A model generated the notes under the pieces. That model was not told the origin of the DNA and did no database searches. It worked only from the letters and a program-made list of their open reading frames with translations. Shown here in pieces: positions 26,374 to 35,462 of a DNA stretch of 41,709 bases; positions within the stretch are counted from its first letter, which is position 1; each line of letters begins with the position of its first letter. The translations under genes were made by a program, and so were the position numbers. The DNA is from Pirellula staleyi DSM 6068 (lineage in GTDB: Bacteria; Planctomycetota; Planctomycetia; Pirellulales; Pirellulaceae): positions 1-41,709 of the forward strand of contig CAMCMB010000066.1 in the NCBI GenBank assembly GCA_945875845.1, written 5' to 3'.

Positions 26374-29300
26374 CTACTTATCCGACTCTGCGTTAACACT
26401 TGCAAGGTTGACATTGACCTCAGCTTGAAACACGGACTTGGGATCGCCTCGTTCGGCTAGCGATTTTGCAATGACTTCGATCGTTCGATCGACCTTGCCT
26501 TCGAACAAGACCACGCTGCCAGACGTAATCCGAATCGGTTGGTCGAAATCAATCATGCTTTCATTGAAACGTATTCGGATTTGATCGACGTCGGTGGAAA
26601 CGATGTCGAAACTCTGGCCATCGCGATTCGCATTGACTTGCGCCCGATCGCGAATACCTTTTGGATCGACCGCCAACCAATAAAAACGATTTTCGACAAC
26701 GTCGTCCTGTTTCCAAACGATTCGCTTCGGAAATGGGTCGCGAGTGTATTTGGCCATCCATGGAAGTGCCTCCGCATCTTGACGATCCATCCAATGCCCC
26801 TTGCCCGCATGGATCTTGACGAAATGCGGATAACCGTCCGAATCGTTTCGCTGAAGTTCCTCGAGTTTTTCGGCCCAGCTGGCTGCGATCTTATTGCGAT
26901 TGTAGGCTGCGTCGTTTTCTCCCATGTGGATAGCAAACGGCAGGTTTCGCAATCCCAGCGGGGACGTCTCATTGGGATGTCCCGCCATCATCGAAGCAGC
27001 CGCAAATCGATCGGCCATTCTTGGAGCCAATTGAAAGACGCCGTCGCCGCCAGCCGAGTAGCCCATGAGGTAGACGCGGTTCGGATCCACGTCTTCGAAT
27101 ACGATGAAGTTCTCGATGATACGGTCAAAGAAGCCACCGATGTGTCCTTGATGCCAAAGATCCCATGTGTCGGTTGGCGCCCTCGGAGCCAAGTAGACTC
27201 CTTCTTCCAATTGGTATAGCTTCTTTTGGTTTTCCCATTGCTGCGTATTCACTCTTGGAGGAGCCCCACCACCACCGTGCATCGATAGATACAAGCTCCG
27301 GCCTGAAGCGGGTTTTTCACCAAATACTTGGTACGCGAACGGCATCTTAAGCGAGCCAATCGCGATTTCACGAGCCTCCATCTCTGGGGTTCGCGAGTCG
27401 CGAAGATGCTTGGCATGATCCGTCAATAACAATTCCGTGACCACGGCCGCTTGGGCTTTCGAAATCGGCAACTTAGAAAAGGCTTGATCACTCATTGCAG
27501 GACGTTGATCCCAAGCAATCGCAAGGTGCATTGTCAAAGCGTCGACGATTTTCGACGACGAAACTTCGTTTGACTCTGCCTTAAGCACTTTGGCCTTGGG
27601 TGCAACAGGACCAAAAGTAAAGTGGATGGGTTTGTCGCGTGGCTCGCTACGGAATTTCTCGTTGATAACGCGTTGTCCGTCTCGAATTTCGATCGTAAAC
27701 TCTTGATCGCTTGGCAAGTACGTCAGCAAATGATCGTTTGCATCAAAACGTTCGTCCTTCGAAGTTCCTTTGAAAACGGACTCGCCATTCGCGTCGAGTA
27801 CATTGACCTCCGCAGCGATTCGTTGCTGGCTCGCTTCATCAACGACGCGAAACATATTGAGCGTCGTACCTTCGGGCGGTTTGAATCCTTGATTGGTGTA
27901 TCGATCGGTTACGTTGACGGCACGAATGTAGTCGATGGAACGATCCCAGACCAACGGGAAAGACTGGGGTGTCTGTTGAAAACTCACTGCGTAGATAGCG
28001 TTCATCGCGTTGTCGCGCACGGCAGTCGAAGCCCTTCCAACAAACCAGGCTTTGTCTAGTTCTTCGCCATTGGGTTCTGCTGCACCCGTGAAATGCCAGC
28101 CGTCATCCCACACCTCAACCCACGAGTGATTGCCGCTGTTGTCGGACCACAATGGAGTCCCCACGAAACGAGCTGGAATTCCGCAGGCTCGACAAGCGTC
28201 GATCAACAGGATCGAAAGACCTGTGCAGGATGCAAGTCCAGACTTGATCGATTCCACAGGGCTTTGGTCTGCTTTGGCGCGTTTGGTCGAATAGCGAACA
28301 TTGACGAGAGGAAACAGTTTTTGATTGAGCATGGCCGCCGCTTGGGAGGGCGATGTGGCGCCCGCAATCAATGGCAAGAATCGTTGCCGGAAGTCCTTTC
28401 GCCATTCGTCGCGGCTCTCATTGATGTTGGCGTACGGCAACACATTGTTCAAAAATATTTCCTTGCTGATCTTGTCCTTCCAGGCGGAAGCGTTCCATGC
28501 TTCGTAGGCCAGCCGAGTGTTTTCGAGCAGAAAGTCGGCGGCCAAGCTTTGAAGGTCGCGATCCGGCATATTCGCGATCAAGAATTCGATGGCTTCGGTT
28601 TGCTCGCTTGAGGCTTGTTCTAGAGCTCTTTCCAATTGAGATCGGTTTGGCCCTGCTCGGTCGAGCGCTGCTTGCAAGCGCGGGTTAGTCGAAGTTTCCC
28701 ATAATCGCGAGTCCTGCTGAACGTGCCAGCGTTTGAGTGCTTTGCCATCGGCAGCGGTTTCGACGGTCGCTCGGTATCCGGCGTCCGTAAGTTGCATCGA
28801 CAACTTGGCAGACTGAGGCAACGCAGACTGAGGCAACGCAGTTTGACCCAGTTCGAGCTCTTGCAGATTGCTTGCCCACTTGCCATTCTTCGCCTGGAAT
28901 GCGCGTTGACGATGGTAGATCTCCATCAAGGAATCGCGGATCGGCAAACTTTCGTCATGTGCAAACGTTTGTGGGCCTGTGGGGGCACTTGAAAACTGAA
29001 CGAAGCCCCATCGTTCGGGTCGGTGCATGTCGATGATCCCTTGAGGCGACCAGACCCAATTGTCTTCTTTGGTGTTGGGCACCTTGCGGTATTGGCCATC
29101 GACAACATCGAACTGCCATTGCACGCGAGAAAAATCGATGCGCCACCGATCGCCGTCGTTCGGCGGACATGCCTTGTTCGCGTGCTTGCCAAACGACGCC
29201 CATGGGATAGCGATTTCAAGAGTCCATCCGGTGTCGATATCGGACGGATTGTTGAGGGTGCCTTGCAGATGGACGGCGGACTTGAGCCCCTCAAACTCCC

Positions 29301-29823
29301 AGCTATTATCGGCGGTGCCTGCATCTTTGTAGGGGCGAGGGAGAAAGAGGTCCCACGTGGTATTCAGGGCATTCATTTCGAATTCGTAGTAGTCATGATT
29401 GTCACCATCGGGGTCGATGAAGACCTCGAAGTCGTTGTCTTGAAAGATCACCGCGTCATGTTTGACGATACTCCCTTGAAGATGTTGTTCAGAAAGCTCA
29501 GCTGCAATGTAGAGATACTGGGCGTCCCACAGCATTTTCGCTCGGGTGCGTTGGCGAGGCTTGGGTTTGCGATCGGCTTCGATATCGACGAAATCCTGGG
29601 TCCAAGGTGCGGACTGCCACGAAGCGTCATCGAGTTTCCCGTCGATCACCACCGGCGCCGCTGAAAATCCACAAACGTATCCTTGCGGCCGAATGTCTTT
29701 CATGAACTCCCAATCGCCCATGGATCCAGCCATGAGTAACCTACTCATGCAAAAAGTGGATCCAATCACCGCCCCAAAGAGATGGAGTAAAAAGTTCCCG
29801 ACATGAATACGACTTAGATGCAT
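26374..29823 (-). CDS. Exported three-module protein: CBM9-like, transglutaminase-like and esterase-like domains (1149 aa)
   Basis: ATG 29823 is chosen as start: it gives a hydrophobic export segment (FLLHLFGAVIGSTF, about residues 11-24) and leaves a spacer before the divergent gene at 30048, whereas the longest frame (30093) would overlap it. Residues about 55-275 look like a CBM9-type sugar-binding module (PVVIDGKLDDASW, DNDFEVFIDPDGDNHDYYEF). About 480-610 is a transglutaminase-like core with Cys near 530 in LASCTGLS and His near 566 in NHSWVEVWDDGWH. About 690-760 is Ig/CarboxypepD-like. About 830-1060 is an alpha/beta-hydrolase of the phospholipase/dienelactone type: HGGGG (about 849), GYSAGG with Ser about 921, and HAGKGHWMD near the end. 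Substrate is unknown; a polysaccharide-ester or peptide-processing role fits the module mix. Confidence 0.87.
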   Translation of the reverse strand: MHLSRIHVGNFLLHLFGAVIGSTFCMSRLLMAGSMGDWEFMKDIRPQGYVCGFSAAPVVIDGKLDDASWQSAPWTQDFVDIEADRKPKPRQRTRAKMLWDAQYLYIAAELSEQHLQGSIVKHDAVIFQDNDFEVFIDPDGDNHDYYEFEMNALNTTWDLFLPRPYKDAGTADNSWEFEGLKSAVHLQGTLNNPSDIDTGWTLEIAIPWASFGKHANKACPPNDGDRWRIDFSRVQWQFDVVDGQYRKVPNTKEDNWVWSPQGIIDMHRPERWGFVQFSSAPTGPQTFAHDESLPIRDSLMEIYHRQRAFQAKNGKWASNLQELELGQTALPQSALPQSAKLSMQLTDAGYRATVETAADGKALKRWHVQQDSRLWETSTNPRLQAALDRAGPNRSQLERALEQASSEQTEAIEFLIANMPDRDLQSLAADFLLENTRLAYEAWNASAWKDKISKEIFLNNVLPYANINESRDEWRKDFRQRFLPLIAGATSPSQAAAMLNQKLFPLVNVRYSTKRAKADQSPVESIKSGLASCTGLSILLIDACRACGIPARFVGTPLWSDNSGNHSWVEVWDDGWHFTGAAEPNGEELDKAWFVGRASTAVRDNAMNAIYAVSFQQTPQSFPLVWDRSIDYIRAVNVTDRYTNQGFKPPEGTTLNMFRVVDEASQQRIAAEVNVLDANGESVFKGTSKDERFDANDHLLTYLPSDQEFTIEIRDGQRVINEKFRSEPRDKPIHFTFGPVAPKAKVLKAESNEVSSSKIVDALTMHLAIAWDQRPAMSDQAFSKLPISKAQAAVVTELLLTDHAKHLRDSRTPEMEAREIAIGSLKMPFAYQVFGEKPASGRSLYLSMHGGGGAPPRVNTQQWENQKKLYQLEEGVYLAPRAPTDTWDLWHQGHIGGFFDRIIENFIVFEDVDPNRVYLMGYSAGGDGVFQLAPRMADRFAAASMMAGHPNETSPLGLRNLPFAIHMGENDAAYNRNKIAASWAEKLEELQRNDSDGYPHFVKIHAGKGHWMDRQDAEALPWMAKYTRDPFPKRIVWKQDDVVENRFYWLAVDPKGIRDRAQVNANRDGQSFDIVSTDVDQIRIRFNESMIDFDQPIRITSGSVVLFEGKVDRTIEVIAKSLAERGDPKSVFQAEVNVNLASVNAESDK

Positions 29824-30047
29824 TAGACGAATACCCCAGGAGTCCGGCTGCATCTCAATCCAGAACGCGTGAACAATAATGGAAAAAGGTCGACAGGCCA
29901 GAGAAAATAAGTGGAGAGAGGACGCTCGGTAATGATAGTTGAAATCGTGGCGAGCGTGGAGTGTTGCGATAGCCCACGACTTGAATTTGTGCGGTATGAT
30001 GTTTGCAATACTATCGAGGTTGGGGGCATAACTGGAGCTTGTAACGC

Positions 30048-30818
30048 ATGAAACTGCACTGCTTAGGAACGGCAGGGTATCACCCAAGTTCAACGCGTCA
30101 TACGAGTTGCTACTTTATCCCGGAAGATAGCTTGATGTTGGACGCGGGAAGCGGACTATTCCGAGTTGAAAAGTTGCTGCAGGTTGAGGAAATCTCGATT
30201 CTTTTGAGCCATGCGCATATGGACCATGTTTTTGGACTGACATTCTTTCTTGACTATGTTTGCGTAACGCCGCTTCGCAAGATTCATGTTTATGGTGAAC
30301 AAGCTAAGCTCGAAGCAGTGAAAAAGCACCTTTTTGATGAACTGCTTTTTCCCATTTTGCCCCCGATCGAGTGGCACCCGATAGAAAAATTAGGCCGCTG
30401 TTTTGAGCTTGGAAAGGCAAGATGTAGCTGGTTCCCATTGCAGCATCCAGGCGGTAGTGTGGGGTATCGGCTGGATTGGGAAAACCTCTCACTTGCCTAT
30501 GTTACCGATACTACCGCCAGTCCCCAGGCGGAATACTGGCGCGATATCCAAGGTGTCGATTGGCTGATCCATGAATGCAACTTTTCTGACGAGTGTATCG
30601 AATTAGCTATTAAAACAGGTCACAGCTGGACATCTGCGGTTCTAGAAAATGCGACTGCAGCTGGTATTCGACGCTTGATTTTGACTCACATCAACCCTCT
30701 GGCGATGGATTCGGACCCATTAGGATTCGCCAAAGTCGATGACAAAACCTGGAAAGCGAGGCCCGAGCAGATTGTGGTTGCGAGCGATTCGCTGATCGTT
30801 GACTTGTCAAGCCTTTGA
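30048..30818 (+). CDS. MBL-fold metal-dependent hydrolase, RNase Z-like (256 aa)
   Basis: The metallo-beta-lactamase motif SHAHMDH occurs at residues 54-60, preceded by LDAGSG (31-36). Later metal ligands can be read in PLQHPGGSVG (His), VTDTT (Asp), and LTHINP (His), in the order expected for the RNase Z/ElaC type of MBL fold. Length 256 is a little short for tRNase Z, and the flexible arm of that enzyme is not evident, so a general phosphodiesterase or other MBL hydrolase is the safer call. A GGAG ribosome site lies about 12 bases before ATG 30048. It diverges from the 1149-residue protein and is followed 88 bp later by a gene on the same strand. No signal peptide, so it is cytoplasmic. Confidence 0.9.
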   Translation: MKLHCLGTAGYHPSSTRHTSCYFIPEDSLMLDAGSGLFRVEKLLQVEEISILLSHAHMDHVFGLTFFLDYVCVTPLRKIHVYGEQAKLEAVKKHLFDELLFPILPPIEWHPIEKLGRCFELGKARCSWFPLQHPGGSVGYRLDWENLSLAYVTDTTASPQAEYWRDIQGVDWLIHECNFSDECIELAIKTGHSWTSAVLENATAAGIRRLILTHINPLAMDSDPLGFAKVDDKTWKARPEQIVVASDSLIVDLSSL

Positions 30819-30906
30819 ATTGACGACGTCTGGCTCTATACTTGGGCCCGTCAGGAAGTACTTTTCGAAGTTATTACATACGCAAGTTGCGAGGAAACCC
30901 AGCACA

Positions 30907-31650
30907 ATGAACCCATACAGTTCCCTGAGCGACGATTTCTATATCAACATGCATTTGCACACGGAAATGGACCTGCCCAGCCAACGCGAAACAGTGCTCC
31001 ATTTTTTCGAACAAATGCAACGCCGTTTCCCGAAGCTTCGCCATTTCTATCAACGGGAAAAAGGGGAATTCGTACTCGAAGAAGACAAGGAACACGGTGC
31101 CTACCGCTGGGTAGCCGCTGAACCCAAGCGAATGTGTAGCGGGATCGTAAATCCCAACTCGCTGGAAGAAGCCATGGACCAACATTGCGAAGTGCTCGAT
31201 GTGGTGCCGTACGCAATGTCGATCAGCAAATTGGATTGCGAGTCGATCGGACTCATGTACGGATTCGACTATGCGTGTCGCGGGAATCACAATCAGATAT
31301 TGGCCGATGCGCTCGGGATGCCTAGCGGTTTTGATGCGATGTCGCGTCGACCCGGCTCGCATTTGATGAGCTACGAGCCAGTGATTCAGTTGTCCCTGGA
31401 CGATACCTTTCGGACGCACGCACGAATCAATTTCGAAACGCGAACCACGGTATTTCAAGCAAAGGCAGGAGAATTCGGCGATGAGTTGCTGAGCGTCTAC
31501 GTGACCGTTCGCCGGTTCGATTCGCTGGGACCGGATGAAGACTTCAAGACCGAATTGATGCGGCTTGAACGGATGTTGCGTGAGCTGATGGACAACTACA
31601 TTGTTGACCATATCCTGAAACCGCTCCAAAGCTGCATAGCCACGCGTTAA
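30907..31650 (+). CDS. Conserved-looking hypothetical protein (247 aa)
   Basis: ATG 30907 is taken as start because the protein then opens with an ordered sequence (MNPYSSLSDDFYINMHLHTE) and a GAGGAAA ribosome site lies about 15 bases upstream; the longer frame reaches into the previous gene. The 247 residues show no signal peptide or membrane helix. Striking conserved-looking features are HLHTEMDLPSQRETVLHFFE, YRWVAAEPKRMCSG, YGFDYACRGNHNQ, and HARINFETRTT. I cannot assign a known family; it resembles proteins seen in planctomycetes next to metabolic genes, but that is impression only. It is probably co-transcribed with the MBL-fold gene 88 bp upstream. Its stop shares bases with that of the convergent DUF1569 gene. 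Confidence 0.75.
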   Translation: MNPYSSLSDDFYINMHLHTEMDLPSQRETVLHFFEQMQRRFPKLRHFYQREKGEFVLEEDKEHGAYRWVAAEPKRMCSGIVNPNSLEEAMDQHCEVLDVVPYAMSISKLDCESIGLMYGFDYACRGNHNQILADALGMPSGFDAMSRRPGSHLMSYEPVIQLSLDDTFRTHARINFETRTTVFQAKAGEFGDELLSVYVTVRRFDSLGPDEDFKTELMRLERMLRELMDNYIVDHILKPLQSCIATR

Positions 31651-32114
31651 TTCGGTACCAAGAAACTTAGATGGTGTGCGCAATGCGCCAGTTGCAATGC
31701 CACCACCTCATCGTAGCTTAGCTCTCCAAACAAGGGGGATGGTTGGAGGGCGCCGCGGAATTCAGAAAGTCGGTCGAGCGCTGTCAAAAGTCGTTCAACC
31801 GACTTCTCCGAGCTCGCGTTTTCAGGGTAAACCGTGGCGAGTATCGTGGGTTGACCCGTCGCCATGCGTTGGTTTCGAACAAATTTTGTATACAACGATT
31901 TCCCTTGAGTCACTCGCATTACACGAATCAAAATGCTGACAATCCAAGGGTTTTTCGGATAACCTTCAATAGGAAATGTCATCCAATCTGCCAGATGTTC
32001 TGCCACTTGTGACAAATCCCATTTGGCCACGCTACTATAGCTAGTTGACGCAAGTTTCTTCAAGTCCGCTTGAACCTCGGACAGTGTTGAAAAACGTAAT
32101 TCTCTTCGTTGCAT
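31647..32114 (-). CDS. DUF1569 (DinB-like fold) protein (155 aa)
   Basis: From ATG 32114 the 155 residues fit DUF1569: an N-terminal helix pair (FSTLSEVQADLKKLA), a WDLSQVAEHLADWM motif with the His expected for the DinB-type metal site, and the C-terminal QLAHCAHHLSFLVPN giving the second His cluster. The open frame extends to TTG 32153, which is less likely. DUF1569 proteins belong to the DinB/YfiT superfamily and are presumed metal-dependent small-molecule enzymes, for example thiol-transferases; the actual reaction is unknown. It diverges from the GH10-like gene at 32321 and converges on the hypothetical gene ending at 31650 with overlapping stop codons. Confidence 0.85.
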   Translation of the reverse strand: MQRRELRFSTLSEVQADLKKLASTSYSSVAKWDLSQVAEHLADWMTFPIEGYPKNPWIVSILIRVMRVTQGKSLYTKFVRNQRMATGQPTILATVYPENASSEKSVERLLTALDRLSEFRGALQPSPLFGELSYDEVVALQLAHCAHHLSFLVPN

Positions 32115-32320
32115 TCGCTCTGTGCTCCAATCGTGTGATAGTGAGGCGATCAATGGTGGTCATTTTCACATTGAAAGGGCCACAGGACAATGCAAATCGT
32201 CCGAAACAACCGCGAACATCCTTTCGCAAATTGCTGATTTCCCGTGGATCGAGTACACTGCCGTCTCTTCTTATAAGCTCGCTTACCAATTCACTAAGTC
32301 GTATCCCTGTCGAGACATGC

Positions 32321-33913
32321 ATGGGTCAGTTGCGATTCCGCGTTCCGAATGCTCAAAGCTACGACCCTCAGATTTGGCGCACAGCCTTCGTTTCGGGGAT
32401 CGAGGGAATTCCATGGGCAAGCCGGAATTGGTTCGAAAACGATTGTTTGGTCATTGATCGCAGTGTGGATGAATCAGGAAAGCTCTCGATCGTTTGGCCT
32501 ACCGATGAGTATGGACCGATTATGCTTTCGACGGCTTCGCTGCGTTGCCAAAACGCCCCGTATTGGCTTCATGTCGAGCTAGCGCGAGGAACCATACACC
32601 GCATTCGTGGTCGAGGGGGCGATTGGCTTCTACTCGGCCTCAAACTTCCGGAAGCTTACAACTCACTGATGGATAGAGCCGTCTCTGCGTTCGTCCAAGC
32701 GGTATTAACGACCGACGATCCCGGGCGGTGCGTTGCATACGCGCAGTCGGCGATCGATTTTGCAATTGGTGCTTCCAAACCGTTGTCGCGAGCATTCATT
32801 TCGCAGTCGCTCCAAGCTCGCCATCAAGCCGAAAAGCAACTTAGTACGCTGCTAGGTGTTAAGCTCATACCAAATGAAAACTGGCAAAACGATATCGAAG
32901 CCATCGTGCCAGCGATCAATACCATCCATATTTCGATGGAGTTGGGTCAGATCGAATCCGAATCCAAAAGCGCAACGTTTGCTATTATCGACAAACAATT
33001 GGATTGGGCTCGCAAAAATTCAATGCGCATTTTTGCAGGTCCGCTTATCAATCTACAAGCTCACGCAATTCCGAAATGGCTTTATTTGTTTGATGACTTT
33101 GATTCCCTGTACGATGCAGTCTGCCAGCATGCAGTGCAAGTGGTTGAGCGATATCGCGGACAAGTCCATCTTTGGTCCGCTGCTGCTGGACTGAACGCAC
33201 CCAACTCGCTTGGCATCAGCGACGAACAAGTCTTGCATTTGGCTGTTGGCGTCATTCAGGCCGTGCGACGTTGCGATCCGAAAACGCCCGTTGTCCTAAC
33301 CATTGATTCACCATGGGCGGAGTACTTGGGACAAAAAGCAGATGGAATCAGCCCACTGCATTTCGCAGATGCCTTGATACGAGCGGATCTTGGTTTGTCC
33401 GGATTAGGGCTAGAGCTGAACTTGAATTATTGGCCTGGTGGCTCGATGCCTCGCGATTTGGTGGATGTATCCGATTTGATCGACCACTGGAATATCTTGG
33501 GGCTGCCTTTGCTCGCTCAGATCTCCGGACCGTGCAATCTGCAAGCCGATCCAAATGCCATTGCAAAGTCCAACATCGTATCCAATTGGACGTATCCGTT
33601 TTCTGCCAATTGGGAGCAGTCGCAGATGTCCGACAGCGGCTCTATCGAATTGACAGATTCCATCTCGGCCGGTTCGAACGCCACAGAGCAGGAAAAAGCC
33701 TTTTCGCAGGTTCGTCGCGATAGGATGCCGGTCAATGGTTTGGAAGTGGTGCAGATGTTGTTGGCCAAAAGCAATGTACATGGAATCATTTGGAACCAAT
33801 ATTCCGATCGAGACGAACACACCTATCCCAATGCGGGTTTGATCGCGCCGAGCGGAAAGCATCGATCGCTGCTCGATGGACTTGCAAGACTACGGCAATT
33901 GCATATTCACTAG
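32321..33913 (+). CDS. GH10-like protein, probably lacking the catalytic acid/base (530 aa)
   Basis: ATG 32321 is preferred; the longest frame (32045) would run over the divergent DUF1569 gene. The N-terminal about 150 residues form a separate beta-rich module (MGQLRFRVPNAQSYDPQIW). Residues about 175-480 follow the order of a GH10 xylanase barrel: the WARKNSMRIFAGPLINLQ stretch sits where GH10 has its HGHTLVWH-like strand, with IPKWL behind it; VHLWSAAAGLN (about 283-292) sits where the WDVVNE acid/base motif belongs and has Gly290 in place of Glu; GLGLELNLNYWPGG (about 361-374) corresponds to the nucleophile strand and keeps Glu365. The substitutions suggest a non-hydrolytic relative that binds glycans, or an enzyme with altered chemistry. 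No signal peptide is clear. A 26-bp gap separates it from a small membrane protein. Confidence 0.72.
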   Translation: MGQLRFRVPNAQSYDPQIWRTAFVSGIEGIPWASRNWFENDCLVIDRSVDESGKLSIVWPTDEYGPIMLSTASLRCQNAPYWLHVELARGTIHRIRGRGGDWLLLGLKLPEAYNSLMDRAVSAFVQAVLTTDDPGRCVAYAQSAIDFAIGASKPLSRAFISQSLQARHQAEKQLSTLLGVKLIPNENWQNDIEAIVPAINTIHISMELGQIESESKSATFAIIDKQLDWARKNSMRIFAGPLINLQAHAIPKWLYLFDDFDSLYDAVCQHAVQVVERYRGQVHLWSAAAGLNAPNSLGISDEQVLHLAVGVIQAVRRCDPKTPVVLTIDSPWAEYLGQKADGISPLHFADALIRADLGLSGLGLELNLNYWPGGSMPRDLVDVSDLIDHWNILGLPLLAQISGPCNLQADPNAIAKSNIVSNWTYPFSANWEQSQMSDSGSIELTDSISAGSNATEQEKAFSQVRRDRMPVNGLEVVQMLLAKSNVHGIIWNQYSDRDEHTYPNAGLIAPSGKHRSLLDGLARLRQLHIH

Positions 33914-33939
33914 CCCCTGAATTTCTTAAGAGAGTCATA

Positions 33940-34149
33940 ATGTTTTTTTGGTTGCGAGAATTGGCAGGTTGGGGACTGATCCTGGTGGCACTCTATCTTG
34001 TTCGCATCGGTCTCGTCTTCATTTCCGATATGCAAAGTCCTCGCATTGTTGAATCTGGTCTCGTCATGCTGACTGCGTTAGGAATCTTAAAAGCGGGTGT
34101 CTTGCTGATCCGAATTTCAACTGCCGCGAGAGTTGCGAAGCATGTTTGA
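33940..34149 (+). CDS. Small two-helix membrane protein (69 aa)
   Basis: The frame is open from 33790, inside the GH10-like gene, but the ATG at 33940 starts 26 bp after that gene and has an AAGAGAG site about 7 bases upstream. The 69 residues form two membrane helices (about 10-28, GWGLILVALYLVRIGLVFI, and about 38-56, ESGLVMLTALGILKAGVLL) with a short polar loop and a basic end (RISTAARVAKHV). No family is recognised. Its position suggests co-transcription with the GH10-like gene. Confidence 0.66.
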   Translation: MFFWLRELAGWGLILVALYLVRIGLVFISDMQSPRIVESGLVMLTALGILKAGVLLIRISTAARVAKHV

Positions 34150-34452
34150 CGTGAGTGGCTCGGTGTAACTTCACCCTCTTCAACTTACTCCATTGACTTC
34201 ACCTGCTTCCATCCGCTAAATAAATCAGGGCGAGTGGCAATCAACCTTGCGGGTCACGAAGAATTTTCCGTTGAAATTAGGGGGATTTTCACGATTATGC
34301 TTGTTGTATTGATGCCTGCTTGCCGAAACAAGAACTAGAGGCGACCTGACAAGAACTCGGTTCTCCTTCAGAGAATCTACCAAAAACAAAAACAATGGCA
34401 TCCTTGCCGTTTTGGCAAGGGTGTTACAAGCTACCAAAGGGAATTGATAGCC
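34150..34452. other. 303-bp intergenic region with a leader hairpin
   Basis: The only structure noted is a 7-bp stem, ccttgcc (34402-34408) with ggcaagg (34414-34420), around a 5-nt loop in the presumed leader of the next gene. It lacks a T tract, so it is not an intrinsic terminator. Nothing coding is supported. Confidence 0.5.
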
Positions 34453-35436
34453 ATGCGAACGAAACTCGCTAACTGGACACGACTCGCAGTGGTCGTCGTT
34501 GTTGTTGCCGGAACACAAACAGGATGTAAGAGCGGGTGGAAAATGCCAGGCTCTGACATGTTCTCCTGGTCGAGGAAACCAAGTGAATCTACCCTTGCTG
34601 GCAGTAGCCCAAGTCTATCGATGCCCTCGGGAAGTCCAAGCGGACCTGTCAGCCCAGCCCAACGAAATACACCCTCGCCTCTGGCAAGTAACGCCGCCAA
34701 CGGCGGTCGAAGCGGTTCGCCTTACGGCGCAGCCACCTCGTCCGGCCCAACATTCAACATGCCGCCCAACAACCCGTTAGCGAACACGGGTGGTGCAGGT
34801 GCAGTTGCCTCTTCCAATGGCTACACAAACGGCCCGTACGGTATGGTAGGCAACCAGCCAAGACCCAATGGCGCGGCTGCCCAGGGCGGTTACGGGGCAC
34901 CCAACAGTACCATGGCAAACAGCGGGTACGCCGCTCCAGCGAATGGCTATACGCCCAACGCTCCTGGATCAAATCCTACGAGAGCAACCGGATATGCACC
35001 GGCCCCAAATGCTTATGCCGCAAATCCCTCAGCGCTTCCGCCCGCATACGGCGGACTTCCAGCTGGTGTTGGTGGATCGCAAGCTGGAATGGGAGCATCC
35101 ACTTATGCGAACAATCCGCTTCAAACAGCCGGGTACAACGCGGGAGCGGTAAACCAAATGCCACAACCGTTGCCTGGTCCGAGCCAATCAAGCATGCCCA
35201 ACGCCTTGCCAAATGCCTATCCGCCATCGGTTGCAACACAGCAGTCCAACCCTGCCGTTCCTTATCGGCCAGGCAGTGTTGCAAGACCTACAGGTTATGA
35301 TTTTTCCAATCAGGGAACGGGAGGAGCGGTCGCTAACTCCGTACCGACCATGTCCCCAGGCATGGGACTACCTCCAGCGGTTCCCAACACGGCAAACGGA
35401 ACGCCTTACGGATTGCCCAACGGGATGAACCGATAA
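34453..35436 (+). CDS. Low-complexity Pro/Gly/Asn/Ala-rich exported protein, lipoprotein-like (327 aa)
   Basis: ATG 34453 (a TTG lies 9 bp upstream) opens a signal-like N terminus: basic MRTKLANWTRL, hydrophobic AVVVVVVAG, then TQTGC at about residues 21-25. The Cys could be a lipidation site, although the residue at -3 (Gln) is not canonical. From residue about 35 on, the protein is made almost only of Pro, Gly, Asn, Ala, Ser, Thr, Gln and Tyr with short motifs such as NGYTPNAPG, GYAPAPNAY and NALPNAYPP, and has few charged residues, so it is probably disordered. Such proteins occur at planctomycete cell surfaces; a spacer, adhesive or wall-coat role is possible. No enzymatic signature. The next gene is convergent and 26 bp away. 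Confidence 0.78.
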   Translation: MRTKLANWTRLAVVVVVVAGTQTGCKSGWKMPGSDMFSWSRKPSESTLAGSSPSLSMPSGSPSGPVSPAQRNTPSPLASNAANGGRSGSPYGAATSSGPTFNMPPNNPLANTGGAGAVASSNGYTNGPYGMVGNQPRPNGAAAQGGYGAPNSTMANSGYAAPANGYTPNAPGSNPTRATGYAPAPNAYAANPSALPPAYGGLPAGVGGSQAGMGASTYANNPLQTAGYNAGAVNQMPQPLPGPSQSSMPNALPNAYPPSVATQQSNPAVPYRPGSVARPTGYDFSNQGTGGAVANSVPTMSPGMGLPPAVPNTANGTPYGLPNGMNR

Positions 35437-35462
35437 GTGGGATAGGCTTCTAGCCTGTCAAA

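Noticed and set aside
34402-34420. Hairpin considered as terminator or riboswitch
   Set aside because: The stem is only 7 bp, with no T tract and no surrounding conserved riboswitch sequence.
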